In this document: piece after piece, positions 21,401-29,861 of the stretch
How positions within the stretch are numbered: the first letter of the stretch is position 1
Layout of the letters: every line of letters begins with the position of its first letter
NCBI GenBank assembly: GCA_020630435.1
Contig: JAHDBJ010000008.1
Location: 100,852 to 164,851, forward strand
Direction: 5' to 3'
Source of the DNA: Saprospiraceae bacterium
Lineage (GTDB): Bacteria; Bacteroidota; Bacteroidia; Chitinophagales; Saprospiraceae
DNA length: 64,000 nt
Notes under the pieces: model-generated
What the model was told of the DNA's origin: nothing
The model's input: only the letters and a program-made list of their open reading frames with translations
Databases searched by the model: none
Translations under genes and position numbers: made by a program

Positions 21401-21728
21401 TTTTTTTCTTGATTTATTATATATATTGTTATTTTATTCTAATTGGATTTATTCAAAAACTATTCATTTTGATAAGAAAATTAGTATTTGAATAATATGA
21501 CTTGAGTATACAAGCAGTTTGGGTTTACCTTATAGGCTATGATAAAAGAATATAAACCGATAAGAGAGTGTAAAAGGAATGCAAGAATGATTGTTAAGTG
21601 TGGTTTCAAACCATTTCTTAGGAAGAATATCAATAAGTTTAAGCGTGTGGTTGATAAGATCTTACCTAAAGTAATTATCATTTTATACCTCAAAAAAACT
21701 CGTCACCATTGTGCCGATAAAAGAAGAA
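21401..21728. other. Gap between rpsO and pnp
   Basis: About 330 bp. Two overlapping antiparallel reading frames of 70 and 74 codons exist but neither has a recognisable protein sequence. In many bacteria this interval carries the pnp promoter and the RNase III-processed leader hairpin; I see no strong hairpin here. Confidence 0.3.
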
Positions 21729-21756
21729 AAGTGTTTTGCAATAATGCAAAACACTT
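21717..21756 (-). terminator. Intrinsic terminator after rpsO
   Basis: A perfect 12-bp stem (21729-21740 with 21745-21756) and a 4-nt loop, followed on the minus strand by TTTTCTTCTTTT. It ends 9 bp after the rpsO stop, so pnp expression needs read-through or its own promoter. Confidence 0.85.
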
Positions 21757-21765
21757 GACTTAGTT

Positions 21766-22041
21766 TTATTTTCTGATACCTAATTTTTGAATAAGATTAC
21801 GGTATCCTTCCAAATCTATTTTAGCTAGATAATTCAGCTTTCGTCTTCTTTTACCTACTAATGTTAAGAGTGATCTTCTACAAGAATGATCTTTTTTATT
21901 TGTCTTAAGGTGTTCGGAAAGACTTTGAATACGGTAAGTAAAAAGAGCAATCTGAGCTTTGATTGAGCCGGTGTTCTGTTCACTACCTCCATACTCTTTA
22001 AAAATTTCTTCTTTTTTTTCTTTTGTTAAATAAACTGCCAT
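21766..22041 (-). CDS. rpsO: Small ribosomal subunit protein uS15
   Basis: A 91-aa protein (E. coli 89 aa). The family core [22 protein letters not shown] and the RNA-binding stretch [12 protein letters not shown] are present. It binds the central domain of 16S rRNA early in 30S assembly. It has a candidate promoter element at 22100-22107 and its own terminator, so it forms a one-gene unit upstream of pnp. Confidence 0.97.
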   Translation of the reverse strand: MAVYLTKEKKEEIFKEYGGSEQNTGSIKAQIALFTYRIQSLSEHLKTNKKDHSCRRSLLTLVGKRRRKLNYLAKIDLEGYRNLIQKLGIRK

Positions 22042-22099
22042 TTTTTAAATAAAATTAAGTTACCAATGATTGATTACGAAAATCAAAATTTAGCGAGGG

Positions 22100-22107
22100 C
22101 AAAGATA
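22100..22107 (-). promoter_or_regulatory. Candidate -7 promoter element of rpsO
   Basis: On the minus strand the bases read TATCTTTG followed by C, a match to TAnnTTTG, 59 bp before the rpsO start. A TTG lies about 22 nt further upstream, slightly too far for the usual spacing. Confidence 0.45.
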
Positions 22108-22193
22108 GGTATTTATTGTAGATTATTTACAATAATCCTATGATTTTTGAAAAAAGTCAACAGAATAGTATACGTTTTTCTATCGTTAAATGG

Positions 22194-22218
22194 TTTATTT
22201 TGCCACACGCAAAATAAA
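22194..22218. repeat. Perfect short palindrome in the rpsO upstream region
   Basis: A perfect 10-bp inverted repeat (TTTATTTTGC and GCAAAATAAA) with a CACAC loop. It is not next to a gene end and has no T-tract, so it is neither a clear terminator nor a known operator. Confidence 0.5.
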
Positions 22219-22505
22219 GTGGAATAAAAAACAGCTATTTGTATTTTGATTTTAGCAAACGAAAAGTCATTTTATTAGATTAAAACAAGTATTCACCCAA
22301 TAATTAAAAGCTCCAAAATTATTATTAATTCAGGTACAATGAACGGTCTTAAAATATAGTTTTAAATACAATAAAAAAATGGCGACGTATTAATTTTTTA
22401 ACTTATATTTGTGTTCTTTGTTTTATCTTCCGTCAAGTAGGACATCCAGATAAAAAAGAAACATTGCCATTTTTAAAGTGGCAAGAATTTTGCAAAAAAT
22501 GTATG

Positions 22506-22664
22506 GAAGTTGTTCAAAAATAGCTTACTGGCTTCTAAAAAAGTCTTTTTGCTTCCATTTTTACTTTTTATCGCTCCATAACTGGAATTATACCACTCCC
22601 AAAAAGTGCAATGGAAACAAAAATTCAATTTTAATAAACTCCTCAGCCATTCTTGAACAACTTC
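22506..22664. repeat. 159-bp palindromic repeat element, copy 1
   Basis: First of two near-identical elements. Both ends carry the inverted 12-mer GAAGTTGTTCAA / TTGAACAACTTC. The two arms (about 64 nt each) pair with each other over most of their length, so the whole element can fold into one long imperfect hairpin with a small terminal stem-loop (ATAA...TTAT) near its centre. No coding sense is seen. It looks like a MITE or a REP-like structured element. No target-site duplication is visible. Confidence 0.75.
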
Positions 22665-22789
22665 ACAAATAAAAGGTGTAATTTTATAAAAAATTGGAAA
22701 ATTATTTTATCAATATTTCTTAAAACTATTCCTATTTTTAAAAGAAAAAAATATCTTTATATCCATTGGCTATAGAGTATATTAATAGC

Positions 22790-22947
22790 GAAGTTGTTAA
22801 AAAATAGCTTACTGGTTTCTGAAAAAGCCTTTTTGCTTCCATTTTTACTTTTTTTTCGCTCCGTAGTTCGGCTATGCAGCTCTGAAAAAGTGGAATGGAA
22901 ATAAAATTCAATTTTAATAAGTTCAGCAGCCATTCTTGAACAACTTC
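22790..22947. repeat. 158-bp palindromic repeat element, copy 2
   Basis: Second copy, in the same orientation, 125 bp after copy 1. The arms agree closely with copy 1, while the central loop has diverged; in the small central stem an A-T pair of copy 1 has become a G-C pair here and another has become G-T, which is what selection or origin from a folded structure would give. The left end differs by one base (GAAGTTGTTAAA), the right end is identical. Confidence 0.75.
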
Positions 22948-23063
22948 AACGTCTAAACATACTTAAGTAGATTTAACTACTTATAAGAAAACTAATTGTC
23001 TAATATTGTTTAAAACAATTGGGCAGACTTCAGGAGGGCAAAACGACTAATATAAATTATTCG

Positions 23064-25253
23064 ATGCCTAAGGAATTTCCATTTTATAAGCAGCATGATG
23101 CTATGGATTGTGGTGCCGCTTGTCTACGTATGGTTGCTAGACATTACGGAAAATTCTATGCCTTAGAATACCTTAGAAGCTTAAGTCATATTGATAAAGA
23201 GGGCGTTTCTGTAATGGGCATTAGTGATGCAGCCGAAGCTATTGGATTACATTCTTTGGCAATGAAATTGCCCTACGAAACCCTTTCGGAGGATGTTCCC
23301 TTACCTTGTATAGCCTACTGGCGACAACGACATTTTGTTGTCGTTTATAAAGCCACTAAAAAACATATCTGGGTCGCTGACCCTGCTAATGACCTCATCA
23401 AATATACTAAAGAAGAGTTTCTTGATGGATGGATAAGCGATCAAGAAGATGGTCAGGAAGAAGGTGTATTAATCTTATTAGAAACAACACCTGATTTCTA
23501 CCTTCAAGAAGATGAAGAGCTTGATCGAAAAAGTTGGTCTTTTTTATGGGCATACTTTAGGCCCTATAAAAGACTTTTATTTCAATTGATTTTAGGATTA
23601 ATCGTTGGTAGTTGTATCTTATTGGTCTTTCCTTTTCTGATGCAAGCCATTGTAGATTTTGGCATTGAAAATCAAGATATTAATTTCATCTATTTAATAT
23701 TAATTGCTCATCTCATTTTATTTTTCAGTCAAACAGCTATACAATTTATTCGGTCTTGGATACTCTTGCATATTGGAAGTCGTATAAATATTAATTTGAT
23801 TTCAGATTTTTTAATTAAACTTGTCAAGCTGCCTGTCAAATTTTTTGATACAAAGTTGCAAGGAGACATCTTACAAAGAATTAATGACCATCACAGGATA
23901 GAAACTTTTCTGAGTACAACTTCTCTTTCTACTTTATTTTCAATCGTCACTACATTCATCTTTGCTTTAGTTTTACTTTACTATAACGTATTTATATTCC
24001 TTATTTTCTTAGTGTGTTCTATCATCTATTTTTATTGGGTATTCTTCTTTTTAAAACGTAGGAGAGAATTAGATTATAAACAATTTGATAAACTTTCTGA
24101 AAATCAGAGTTCTATGGCTGAATTAATTTCAGGCATGAAAGAAATAAAACTACATGGGGCTGAAAAACAAAAAAGATGGGACTGGGAAAACATCCAGGCG
24201 AGTTTATTCCGAATCAATAAAGAAAGTCTGGCTCAAGCACAATACCAAGTAGCTGGTGCCAATTTTATTAATGAATTAAAAAATATCTTGATTTCTTTCT
24301 TTGCTGCCAAATCTGTAATAGATGGGAATATGACATTAGGAATGATGGTGGCTGTACAATATATCATAGGACAATTAAACACCCCAATACTCCAATTAAT
24401 GGATTTTATTCGTTCAGCACAAGATGCTAAGATAAGCCTTGAACGCTTGGGTGAAATCCATGACCAAATTGATGAAACAGAAGGTGGACAAAAAATTGAC
24501 ATCATCCCTGAATATAGTAATCTACAATTAGATAGTGTATCCTTTAGATATGGAGGACCTCATTCTAGATTAGTGCTAAAAAATATTTCTCTCAATATAC
24601 CGCAAGGAAAAACGACAGCTATTGTAGGAACAAGCGGCAGCGGAAAAACAACCCTTTTAAAACTATTGCTTAATTTTTATCAACCAACAAAAGGTGAAGT
24701 TTTATTAGGAGGGATCAACCTTAGGAATATATCTGATAGAATATGGCGAAAACAGTGTGGCGTAGTTATGCAAGATGGTTTTATCTTTTCAGATTCTATT
24801 GCCAAAAATATTGCCCTAGGAGAACAATATATTGACTCTGCAAGATTGCTCAATGCTGTAAGAGTCGCCAATATTCAATCCTTCATAGAATCCCTTCCTT
24901 TAAGCTATAATACTAAAATTGGACAAGATGGCATGGAACTAAGTCAAGGTCAAAAACAACGAATCCTAATTGCACGAGCGGTTTATAAACAACCAGAGTA
25001 TATATTTTTTGATGAGGCGACCAATGCACTTGATGCCTATAATGAGATGTTTATTATGGAAAATCTAAATGATTTTTTCAAAAACAAAACTGTTGTTGTT
25101 GTTGCACATCGTTTAAGTACCGTTAAAAATGCAGATAAAATCGTAGTTATAGAAAGTGGGGAAATCGTAGAACAAGGCACACATCATGAATTAACATCAA
25201 TGCGAGGAGCCTATTTCTATTTGGTTAAAAATCAATTAGAATTAGGTGAGTAA
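23064..25253 (+). CDS. Peptidase-domain ABC transporter (C39 peptidase, bacteriocin-exporter type)
   Basis: A 729-aa exporter; I start at the ATG at 23064 since a TTG reading 15 codons longer adds nothing recognisable. N-terminal C39 peptidase: Gln10, Cys16 (DCGAAC), His90 and Asp106 form the oxyanion/catalytic set. Six hydrophobic segments follow between about 170 and 440. The ATPase has Walker A GTSGSGKTT at 522-530, LSQGQ at 626-630, Walker B IFFDE at 647-651 and the His switch at 682. Such proteins cut a double-glycine leader from a peptide and export it. The HlyD-like adaptor gene follows at 28 bp. No precursor peptide with a GG leader was found next to it, and no outer-membrane TolC partner is present. 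Confidence 0.93.
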   Translation: MPKEFPFYKQHDAMDCGAACLRMVARHYGKFYALEYLRSLSHIDKEGVSVMGISDAAEAIGLHSLAMKLPYETLSEDVPLPCIAYWRQRHFVVVYKATKKHIWVADPANDLIKYTKEEFLDGWISDQEDGQEEGVLILLETTPDFYLQEDEELDRKSWSFLWAYFRPYKRLLFQLILGLIVGSCILLVFPFLMQAIVDFGIENQDINFIYLILIAHLILFFSQTAIQFIRSWILLHIGSRININLISDFLIKLVKLPVKFFDTKLQGDILQRINDHHRIETFLSTTSLSTLFSIVTTFIFALVLLYYNVFIFLIFLVCSIIYFYWVFFFLKRRRELDYKQFDKLSENQSSMAELISGMKEIKLHGAEKQKRWDWENIQASLFRINKESLAQAQYQVAGANFINELKNILISFFAAKSVIDGNMTLGMMVAVQYIIGQLNTPILQLMDFIRSAQDAKISLERLGEIHDQIDETEGGQKIDIIPEYSNLQLDSVSFRYGGPHSRLVLKNISLNIPQGKTTAIVGTSGSGKTTLLKLLLNFYQPTKGEVLLGGINLRNISDRIWRKQCGVVMQDGFIFSDSIAKNIALGEQYIDSARLLNAVRVANIQSFIESLPLSYNTKIGQDGMELSQGQKQRILIARAVYKQPEYIFFDEATNALDAYNEMFIMENLNDFFKNKTVVVVAHRLSTVKNADKIVVIESGEIVEQGTHHELTSMRGAYFYLVKNQLELGE

Positions 25254-25281
25254 ATAGAATTAAATTGTCGGTAAATATTAT

Positions 25282-26535
25282 ATGGAAAAAGAAAAACAAA
25301 TAGAGATTCGGAGTGATTCTGTAAAAGAAATATTAGGAACGCCTCCAAAATGGTTAGTCAGTTGGGGGACTGTTATTATTTTCCTGACGTTATCTACTCT
25401 ATTTTTATTAAGTTGGTTAGTAAAATTTCCTGATGAAATCCAAGCACAGATAACCGTCAAAAGTACAAATCCTCCTAGAGAAGTTATTCCTAAGATTAGT
25501 GGTCAACTAGGAAAATTATTTGTTAGAGAAAAAGAAGAAGTCAAAAAGGGACAACTCCTTGCTATTATTGAAAATGATGCGAATTATCAGGACATTTTAT
25601 ATTTGGATTCAATGGTAACGGATATACAAGATTATTCCATTTCAGAGTTTAGTAATTTAATCATTCCTGAACAACTGAATTTGGGGGCATTACAAACTAC
25701 TTTTAATACATTTGAACAAGCTGTGGATAATCTTAAATATGCTGTAAGTCAGCTCAATAATTCTAGTCGTTCTAGAAGCATTGCTACACAAATTGAAAAC
25801 ATTGAATTTTTAAGAGAAAGCGAACAAAAAGAACGTAGTAGAACCTATAAGAAAATAAGAGAACTAAAACGCAAAATATTAAATGCCTCTAAAGCTGAAA
25901 AGCGTAAATTAGAAGAGACTTTAGAGGACTTAGAAGATAAGTTTCAAGAACAAAATAAAAAAATCCAAGAGCAAGACAGTAAAATAGACGAACTTAAGCA
26001 ATCTAAGATAGAAAAACAGATAGGTTCTAAAACCGAAGCAAATGATAAGCACGCTGCCATTAAAAATGAAGTTCGAAACCTACAAGAAAAAATAGATCGT
26101 TGGAAATACCAACATCTTATGCTTGCTCCCTTAGAGGGCGAAGTGGTCTTTCTTGAAGTCTGGGACGAACGTCAATATGTACAAAAAGGAGAAGCCCCAC
26201 TAGCTATAAAACCCGAAACAGGACGAATGTACGGTTTGGGTAAATTGCCTAGTGTAGGTTCGGGAAAAGTAGAAAAAGGACAAGAGGTCATTATTAAACT
26301 TGCAAGTTATCCCTTTCAAGAGTTTGGCGTTGTGAAAGGTAAAGTAGAAAAAACCTTCGTTTTGCCTAGTAGTAATCAAACAATTGTGGAGATTTCTTTA
26401 CCCGAAGGATTACTCACCACTCAGAATAAAGAATTAAAATTTAAAGAACGGATGGAAGGTCGAGCAGAAATATATACCCAGAATAGACGTATCATAGAGT
26501 GGATTTTTGAACGTTTTTTGTATAAATCTGCCTAA
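25282..26535 (+). CDS. HlyD-family membrane fusion protein (type I secretion adaptor)
   Basis: A 417-aa periplasmic adaptor. One membrane segment lies at about 24-48; a lipoyl-like half motif follows (ISGQLGKLFVREKEEVKKG, 72-90); a long charged coiled coil covers about 180-275 (KRKLEETLEDLEDKF); the second lipoyl half and beta-barrel come after (LMLAPLEGEVVFLEV). It bridges the inner-membrane ABC exporter encoded just upstream and an outer-membrane channel encoded elsewhere. Operon with the exporter is clear from the 28-bp gap. Confidence 0.9.
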   Translation: MEKEKQIEIRSDSVKEILGTPPKWLVSWGTVIIFLTLSTLFLLSWLVKFPDEIQAQITVKSTNPPREVIPKISGQLGKLFVREKEEVKKGQLLAIIENDANYQDILYLDSMVTDIQDYSISEFSNLIIPEQLNLGALQTTFNTFEQAVDNLKYAVSQLNNSSRSRSIATQIENIEFLRESEQKERSRTYKKIRELKRKILNASKAEKRKLEETLEDLEDKFQEQNKKIQEQDSKIDELKQSKIEKQIGSKTEANDKHAAIKNEVRNLQEKIDRWKYQHLMLAPLEGEVVFLEVWDERQYVQKGEAPLAIKPETGRMYGLGKLPSVGSGKVEKGQEVIIKLASYPFQEFGVVKGKVEKTFVLPSSNQTIVEISLPEGLLTTQNKELKFKERMEGRAEIYTQNRRIIEWIFERFLYKSA

Positions 26536-26614
26536 ATTTAGCAGAAATAAACCTATCAATACCCAATTTGTTTATATTTGCATATCCTTAGAAAAACTAC
26601 TAACCTTATCAAAT

Positions 26615-27466
26615 ATGGGCTGGTTTAAGCGATTAAAAGAAGGCATACAAACAACAACGAAAAACAAAAAAGACGTCCCTCAAGGGGTGTGGTATAAATG
26701 TAAAAGGTGTAAAGCACCGAACACCATGAAAGAGTTGAAAGAAAACTATTTCAAATGTGTAAAGTGTGATTACCATGTACGGATCGGTTCGGGCGATTAC
26801 TTTGAACTTATCTTTGATAATGGAATGTATACCGAATTATTTGGGGACTTGCGTTCTAAAGATTTTTTGAATTTTACAGACCTCAAGCCATACGCTACAA
26901 GGCTTCAAGAAGCTAAAGCAAAAACCGATCTTGTTGATGCTATATCTGTAGCAGAAGGAACAGTCGATGGTTATCCCCTCATCATAACTGCTATGGACTT
27001 CCAGTTCATTGGAGGCTCTATGGGGTCTGTTGTTGGTCAAAAAATAGCACTTGCTATCGATCGTTGTTTGGAAACCAAAGCCCCGCTTTTAATTATCTCA
27101 AAATCTGGTGGTGCAAGGATGATGGAGTCAGCTTTTTCGCTGATGCAAATGGCTAAAACCTCTGCCAAATTAACATTATTAGCCAAAGCTAAAATCCCCT
27201 ATTTTTCTTTAATGACTGATCCAACAACTGGCGGTGTCACCGCTTCATATGCGATGTTAGGAGACATTAATTTTGCCGAACCCGAAGCACTCATTGGTTT
27301 TGCAGGGCCTAGGGTAATCAAAGAAACTATCAAAAAAGATTTGCCACAAGGTTTTCAAACCTCTGAATTTTTATTAGAAAAAGGCTTTTTGGATTTTATT
27401 GTTAATCGCTCTGAACTTCGTGACAAATTAGCTCGATTATTGGCACTCTTTGCAAACAAAAACTAA
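26615..27466 (+). CDS. accD: Acetyl-CoA carboxylase carboxyltransferase subunit beta
   Basis: A 283-aa protein starting at ATG 26615 (MGWFKRLKEGI, the usual start of the family; the open frame extends 36 codons upstream without homology). The zinc ribbon has Cys29, 32, 48 and 51 (CKRC, CVKC). The crotonase-like core contains SGGARM, TDPTTGGVTAS and IGFAGPRV. With AccA it transfers CO2 from carboxybiotin to acetyl-CoA to give malonyl-CoA. AccA is not in the window; AccB and AccC are encoded near 53-54 kb. It follows the HlyD gene by 79 bp and the next gene starts 6 bp after its stop. Confidence 0.96.
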   Translation: MGWFKRLKEGIQTTTKNKKDVPQGVWYKCKRCKAPNTMKELKENYFKCVKCDYHVRIGSGDYFELIFDNGMYTELFGDLRSKDFLNFTDLKPYATRLQEAKAKTDLVDAISVAEGTVDGYPLIITAMDFQFIGGSMGSVVGQKIALAIDRCLETKAPLLIISKSGGARMMESAFSLMQMAKTSAKLTLLAKAKIPYFSLMTDPTTGGVTASYAMLGDINFAEPEALIGFAGPRVIKETIKKDLPQGFQTSEFLLEKGFLDFIVNRSELRDKLARLLALFANKN

Positions 27467-27472
27467 ATACTC

Positions 27473-28084
27473 ATGCTCGAATGGTTAGGGTATGCGGCTT
27501 CTGTTATTGTTGCCGTCTCTATGCTTATGAATTCTATTCTCAAATTGAGATGGATCAATCTAGTTGGTAGTTTACTATTTTCTGTCTATGGTTTCTTAAT
27601 AGGCTCTATTCCCGTAGGAATTCTAAATCTCTTTATTGCACTAGTGAATGTTGTTTTTTTATATAAAACGTATACACAAAAAGATATTTTCAATATTTTA
27701 GAAGTAAAGACCGACAGCAAATATCTAAATGCACTCATAGATTTTCATCAAGAAGATATTTACAAATTCTATCCACATTTTAAAATTGATCAGAATAAAG
27801 AATATATCAGTTTTTTAATCCTAAAAAATTTAGCTGTTGCAGGCGCCTTCCTTGGCGAAAAAAAAAAGAACGGATTACTAGAGATTCAACTGGATTATGT
27901 TTTAAAAGAATATCGTGATTTTCGACTGGGCAAATTTGTTTATATCAAACACTTAGACTACTTCAGAAAACAAGGCATCCAAAAAATACAAAGTCCTTCG
28001 ATTTCAAAACGAGAACGTAAATATTGGGAAAAAATGACGTTTACAAAAGCTGATGGACGAGATTTTTTCTATAAAAAGATATAG
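27473..28084 (+). CDS. YgjV-like membrane domain fused to a GNAT-like domain
   Basis: A 203-aa protein. Residues 1-70 form three hydrophobic segments and resemble the YgjV family of inner-membrane proteins (WINLVGSLLFSVYGFLIGS). Residues about 85-203 read like a divergent N-acetyltransferase: FLILKNLAVAGAFLGE as the central strand pair, EIQLDYVLKEYRDFRLGKFV where the acetyl-CoA-binding loop would be (the usual QxxGxG is not kept), and YWEKMTF at the end like the typical FYEKLGF. Function is unknown; a membrane-tethered transferase is one guess. It starts 6 bp after accD. A separate YgjV-like gene sits between two GNAT genes at 57.4-58.6 kb, which supports a functional link. Confidence 0.7.
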   Translation: MLEWLGYAASVIVAVSMLMNSILKLRWINLVGSLLFSVYGFLIGSIPVGILNLFIALVNVVFLYKTYTQKDIFNILEVKTDSKYLNALIDFHQEDIYKFYPHFKIDQNKEYISFLILKNLAVAGAFLGEKKKNGLLEIQLDYVLKEYRDFRLGKFVYIKHLDYFRKQGIQKIQSPSISKRERKYWEKMTFTKADGRDFFYKKI

Positions 28085-28199
28085 CTCTAACTACCTAAAA
28101 TGACATACACTCAAAGTAGGACAATACAAGACACTTACTTTTGTAAATACCAAAGTTCAAAACGAATTTAGGAAATAAGAATTATCGTTGAGGATGAAA

Positions 28200-28733
28200 T
28201 TAGCTTCTATCTTTGGGACGCACTCTTCTTGCATCAGCAAAATCTTTAAACTCTAAACTTTCAGTATCAGGTTTTTTAACTCTTTTTTTAAATGCTCCTA
28301 GTAATGTATTTCGTATGAAGGATTCCGAAGGTTCTTCTTCTTTTATAGTACTATTATTTTTCAGTTCTTTGTTTAGCTTTTTCATTTCTTGCAGAAATTC
28401 TTTGTATAATAATTGGTAATCGTCATGTATAGATTTTAGCTCTTCTATATCTCTAATTGTTTTATTTTCTTCCACTATACTGAATACATCTAGACAATCA
28501 GAGATATTATTAATAGAACCTAATCTATCCAATGTTTTTGAAGCATCTAATATAGGTAATTTTTTATAAAAAAGACTTTCTATTAGATAAAATGCTAGAG
28601 ATTTTCGAATTCTGTCTTCTAGTATTCGTCCAGTATTCTCCGCTCCCACTTTTGGTATTATTGTCTTTACAATAATTTCCTCAAACATTTTTTTAAAACG
28701 CTTACCTTCAATTTGTATAATGTATTGCATCAT
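28200..28733 (-). CDS. Unrecognised 177-aa protein, likely helical
   Basis: Not recognised. The sequence is charged and predicted helical by eye, with no signal peptide or membrane segment. A Lys/Glu-rich stretch around 115-130 (FLQEMKKLNKELKN) could form a short coiled coil, and the C-terminus is basic. The first methionine is followed by another; either may be the start. It is the last of three same-strand unknown genes (with the 309-aa and 1144-aa genes) and a degenerate copy of part of it lies at 30054-30147, so this gene family has duplicated locally. A small accessory protein in a conflict-type system is possible but unproven. Confidence 0.6.
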   Translation of the reverse strand: MMQYIIQIEGKRFKKMFEEIIVKTIIPKVGAENTGRILEDRIRKSLAFYLIESLFYKKLPILDASKTLDRLGSINNISDCLDVFSIVEENKTIRDIEELKSIHDDYQLLYKEFLQEMKKLNKELKNNSTIKEEEPSESFIRNTLLGAFKKRVKKPDTESLEFKDFADARRVRPKDRS

Positions 28734-28931
28734 TTCCCACTACTATTTACTAATAAAAAACAGACCAAACTGTGACAAAAAACATAAGAATTATGAGGAG
28801 TAAATAACCGTAAAAATTTGAATGCACATCTAATATCATAATAAATAAGAACGCAAAATTAATGTTTTCAATGTATTATTCAAATTTAAAACTCTTCATA
28901 TAGTAAAAAAGTTGCCTGTAAGATTATCGGT

Positions 28932-29861
28932 TTAAGCTAAATTTAACAAAATCTCCTCTCCAAAAAGATACGGTGTCATTATTAGCTTTCCATTAATCTT
29001 TAAAACTCGTATTTCTCTATCTGAGTATAGTTGTTTCAACAATTCTTTATATTCATCATCAAAATCTTCTTCACTATGTATTCTATCCAATAAGTTTGAT
29101 ACCTCAGTATTCTCATTTTCAAATGCTAATTCATCCGAAAAAAGAACAGAACTGTGACGGAATGAAAACACCAAAATTCTAATTTCATTCGTTTTAATGA
29201 TTTGCTCTTTTATTGTCTCAATTAACCCTTTTGGGCTAGCCGATAAGTGATGAAATATTATTTTCTTATCATTTTCTAAACATAAGACTGCAGCTGAATA
29301 GGTAAGTTCTACCTCAGTTAAAGATTTATCATCATAAGAAAAAATACTTTGCTGTTTTATTTTCATCTCAACATAAATCAAATCTTTATCTTCTATGGTT
29401 CTATTTTTTAAATCAAAATAATGTATAGACTGAATAAAATCTTTAGGGTAATTATTGATGACTTGTTGAATATAATTTTTAAGTTTTATTAATCTCTCAT
29501 TATTATTATGCTTTACTTTTTTCTTAGAACTATTATCTTGCACTCTTGGTGCTTTCCCATTTTTTTCTTCAAGTTTCTTGATGATCTCCTTACACGTATC
29601 GTTTAAACTTAATATTCTAGATAAAATATCTCTACATTTCTTAGTATGCTTCTTTGGTTTAATAATCCCTTTAATCTTTGCATCATTTGAAATATTATAG
29701 TCAGAACGAAATTTTATTATAATATCTTCATAGTTATCATATTCATGAGATTTTTTCATAAATTGCTCAAGTGTATCAATCGAAGTTTTCACCTCTCCTT
29801 TTTTAATAGATTCCTTAAGCCTATCATGACAATCTTTTATATCTTCGATATCTATATGCAT
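28932..29861 (-). CDS. Unknown 309-aa protein with N-terminal EAD11-like segment
   Basis: Residues 8-95 read like an effector-associated domain of the EAD11 type: a helix with KESIKKGEVKTSIDTLEQF, then IIIKFRSDYNISNDAKIKGI and KKCRDILSRILSL, which follow the pattern of helix, LxxRYN-like turn, GII and closing helix known in that family. A Lys-rich linker (100-120) leads to an unrecognised alpha/beta domain (about 125-309), with strands such as LTYSAAVLCLEN and RILVFSFRHSSV. There is no signal peptide. EADs act as adaptor death-like domains that connect sensors to effectors in bacterial conflict systems, so this gene may be the effector or link of a system with its neighbours. The EAD call is by pattern only. 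Confidence 0.5.
   Translation of the reverse strand: MHIDIEDIKDCHDRLKESIKKGEVKTSIDTLEQFMKKSHEYDNYEDIIIKFRSDYNISNDAKIKGIIKPKKHTKKCRDILSRILSLNDTCKEIIKKLEEKNGKAPRVQDNSSKKKVKHNNNERLIKLKNYIQQVINNYPKDFIQSIHYFDLKNRTIEDKDLIYVEMKIKQQSIFSYDDKSLTEVELTYSAAVLCLENDKKIIFHHLSASPKGLIETIKEQIIKTNEIRILVFSFRHSSVLFSDELAFENENTEVSNLLDRIHSEEDFDDEYKELLKQLYSDREIRVLKINGKLIMTPYLFGEEILLNLA

Noticed and set aside
21481..21763. Two overlapping antiparallel ORFs of 70 and 74 codons between rpsO and pnp
   Set aside because: They overlap each other, contain the rpsO terminator region, and neither reads like a known protein or has coding-like composition.
22478..22672. 64-codon plus-strand ORF over palindromic repeat copy 1
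   Set aside because: It is a by-product of the repeat; copy 2 does not keep the frame.
28136..28254. TACTTTTG promoter-like element followed by a 20-codon ORF on the plus strand
   Set aside because: No upstream box at the right distance, and the short frame runs into the antisense of the 177-aa gene; probably chance in AT-rich DNA.
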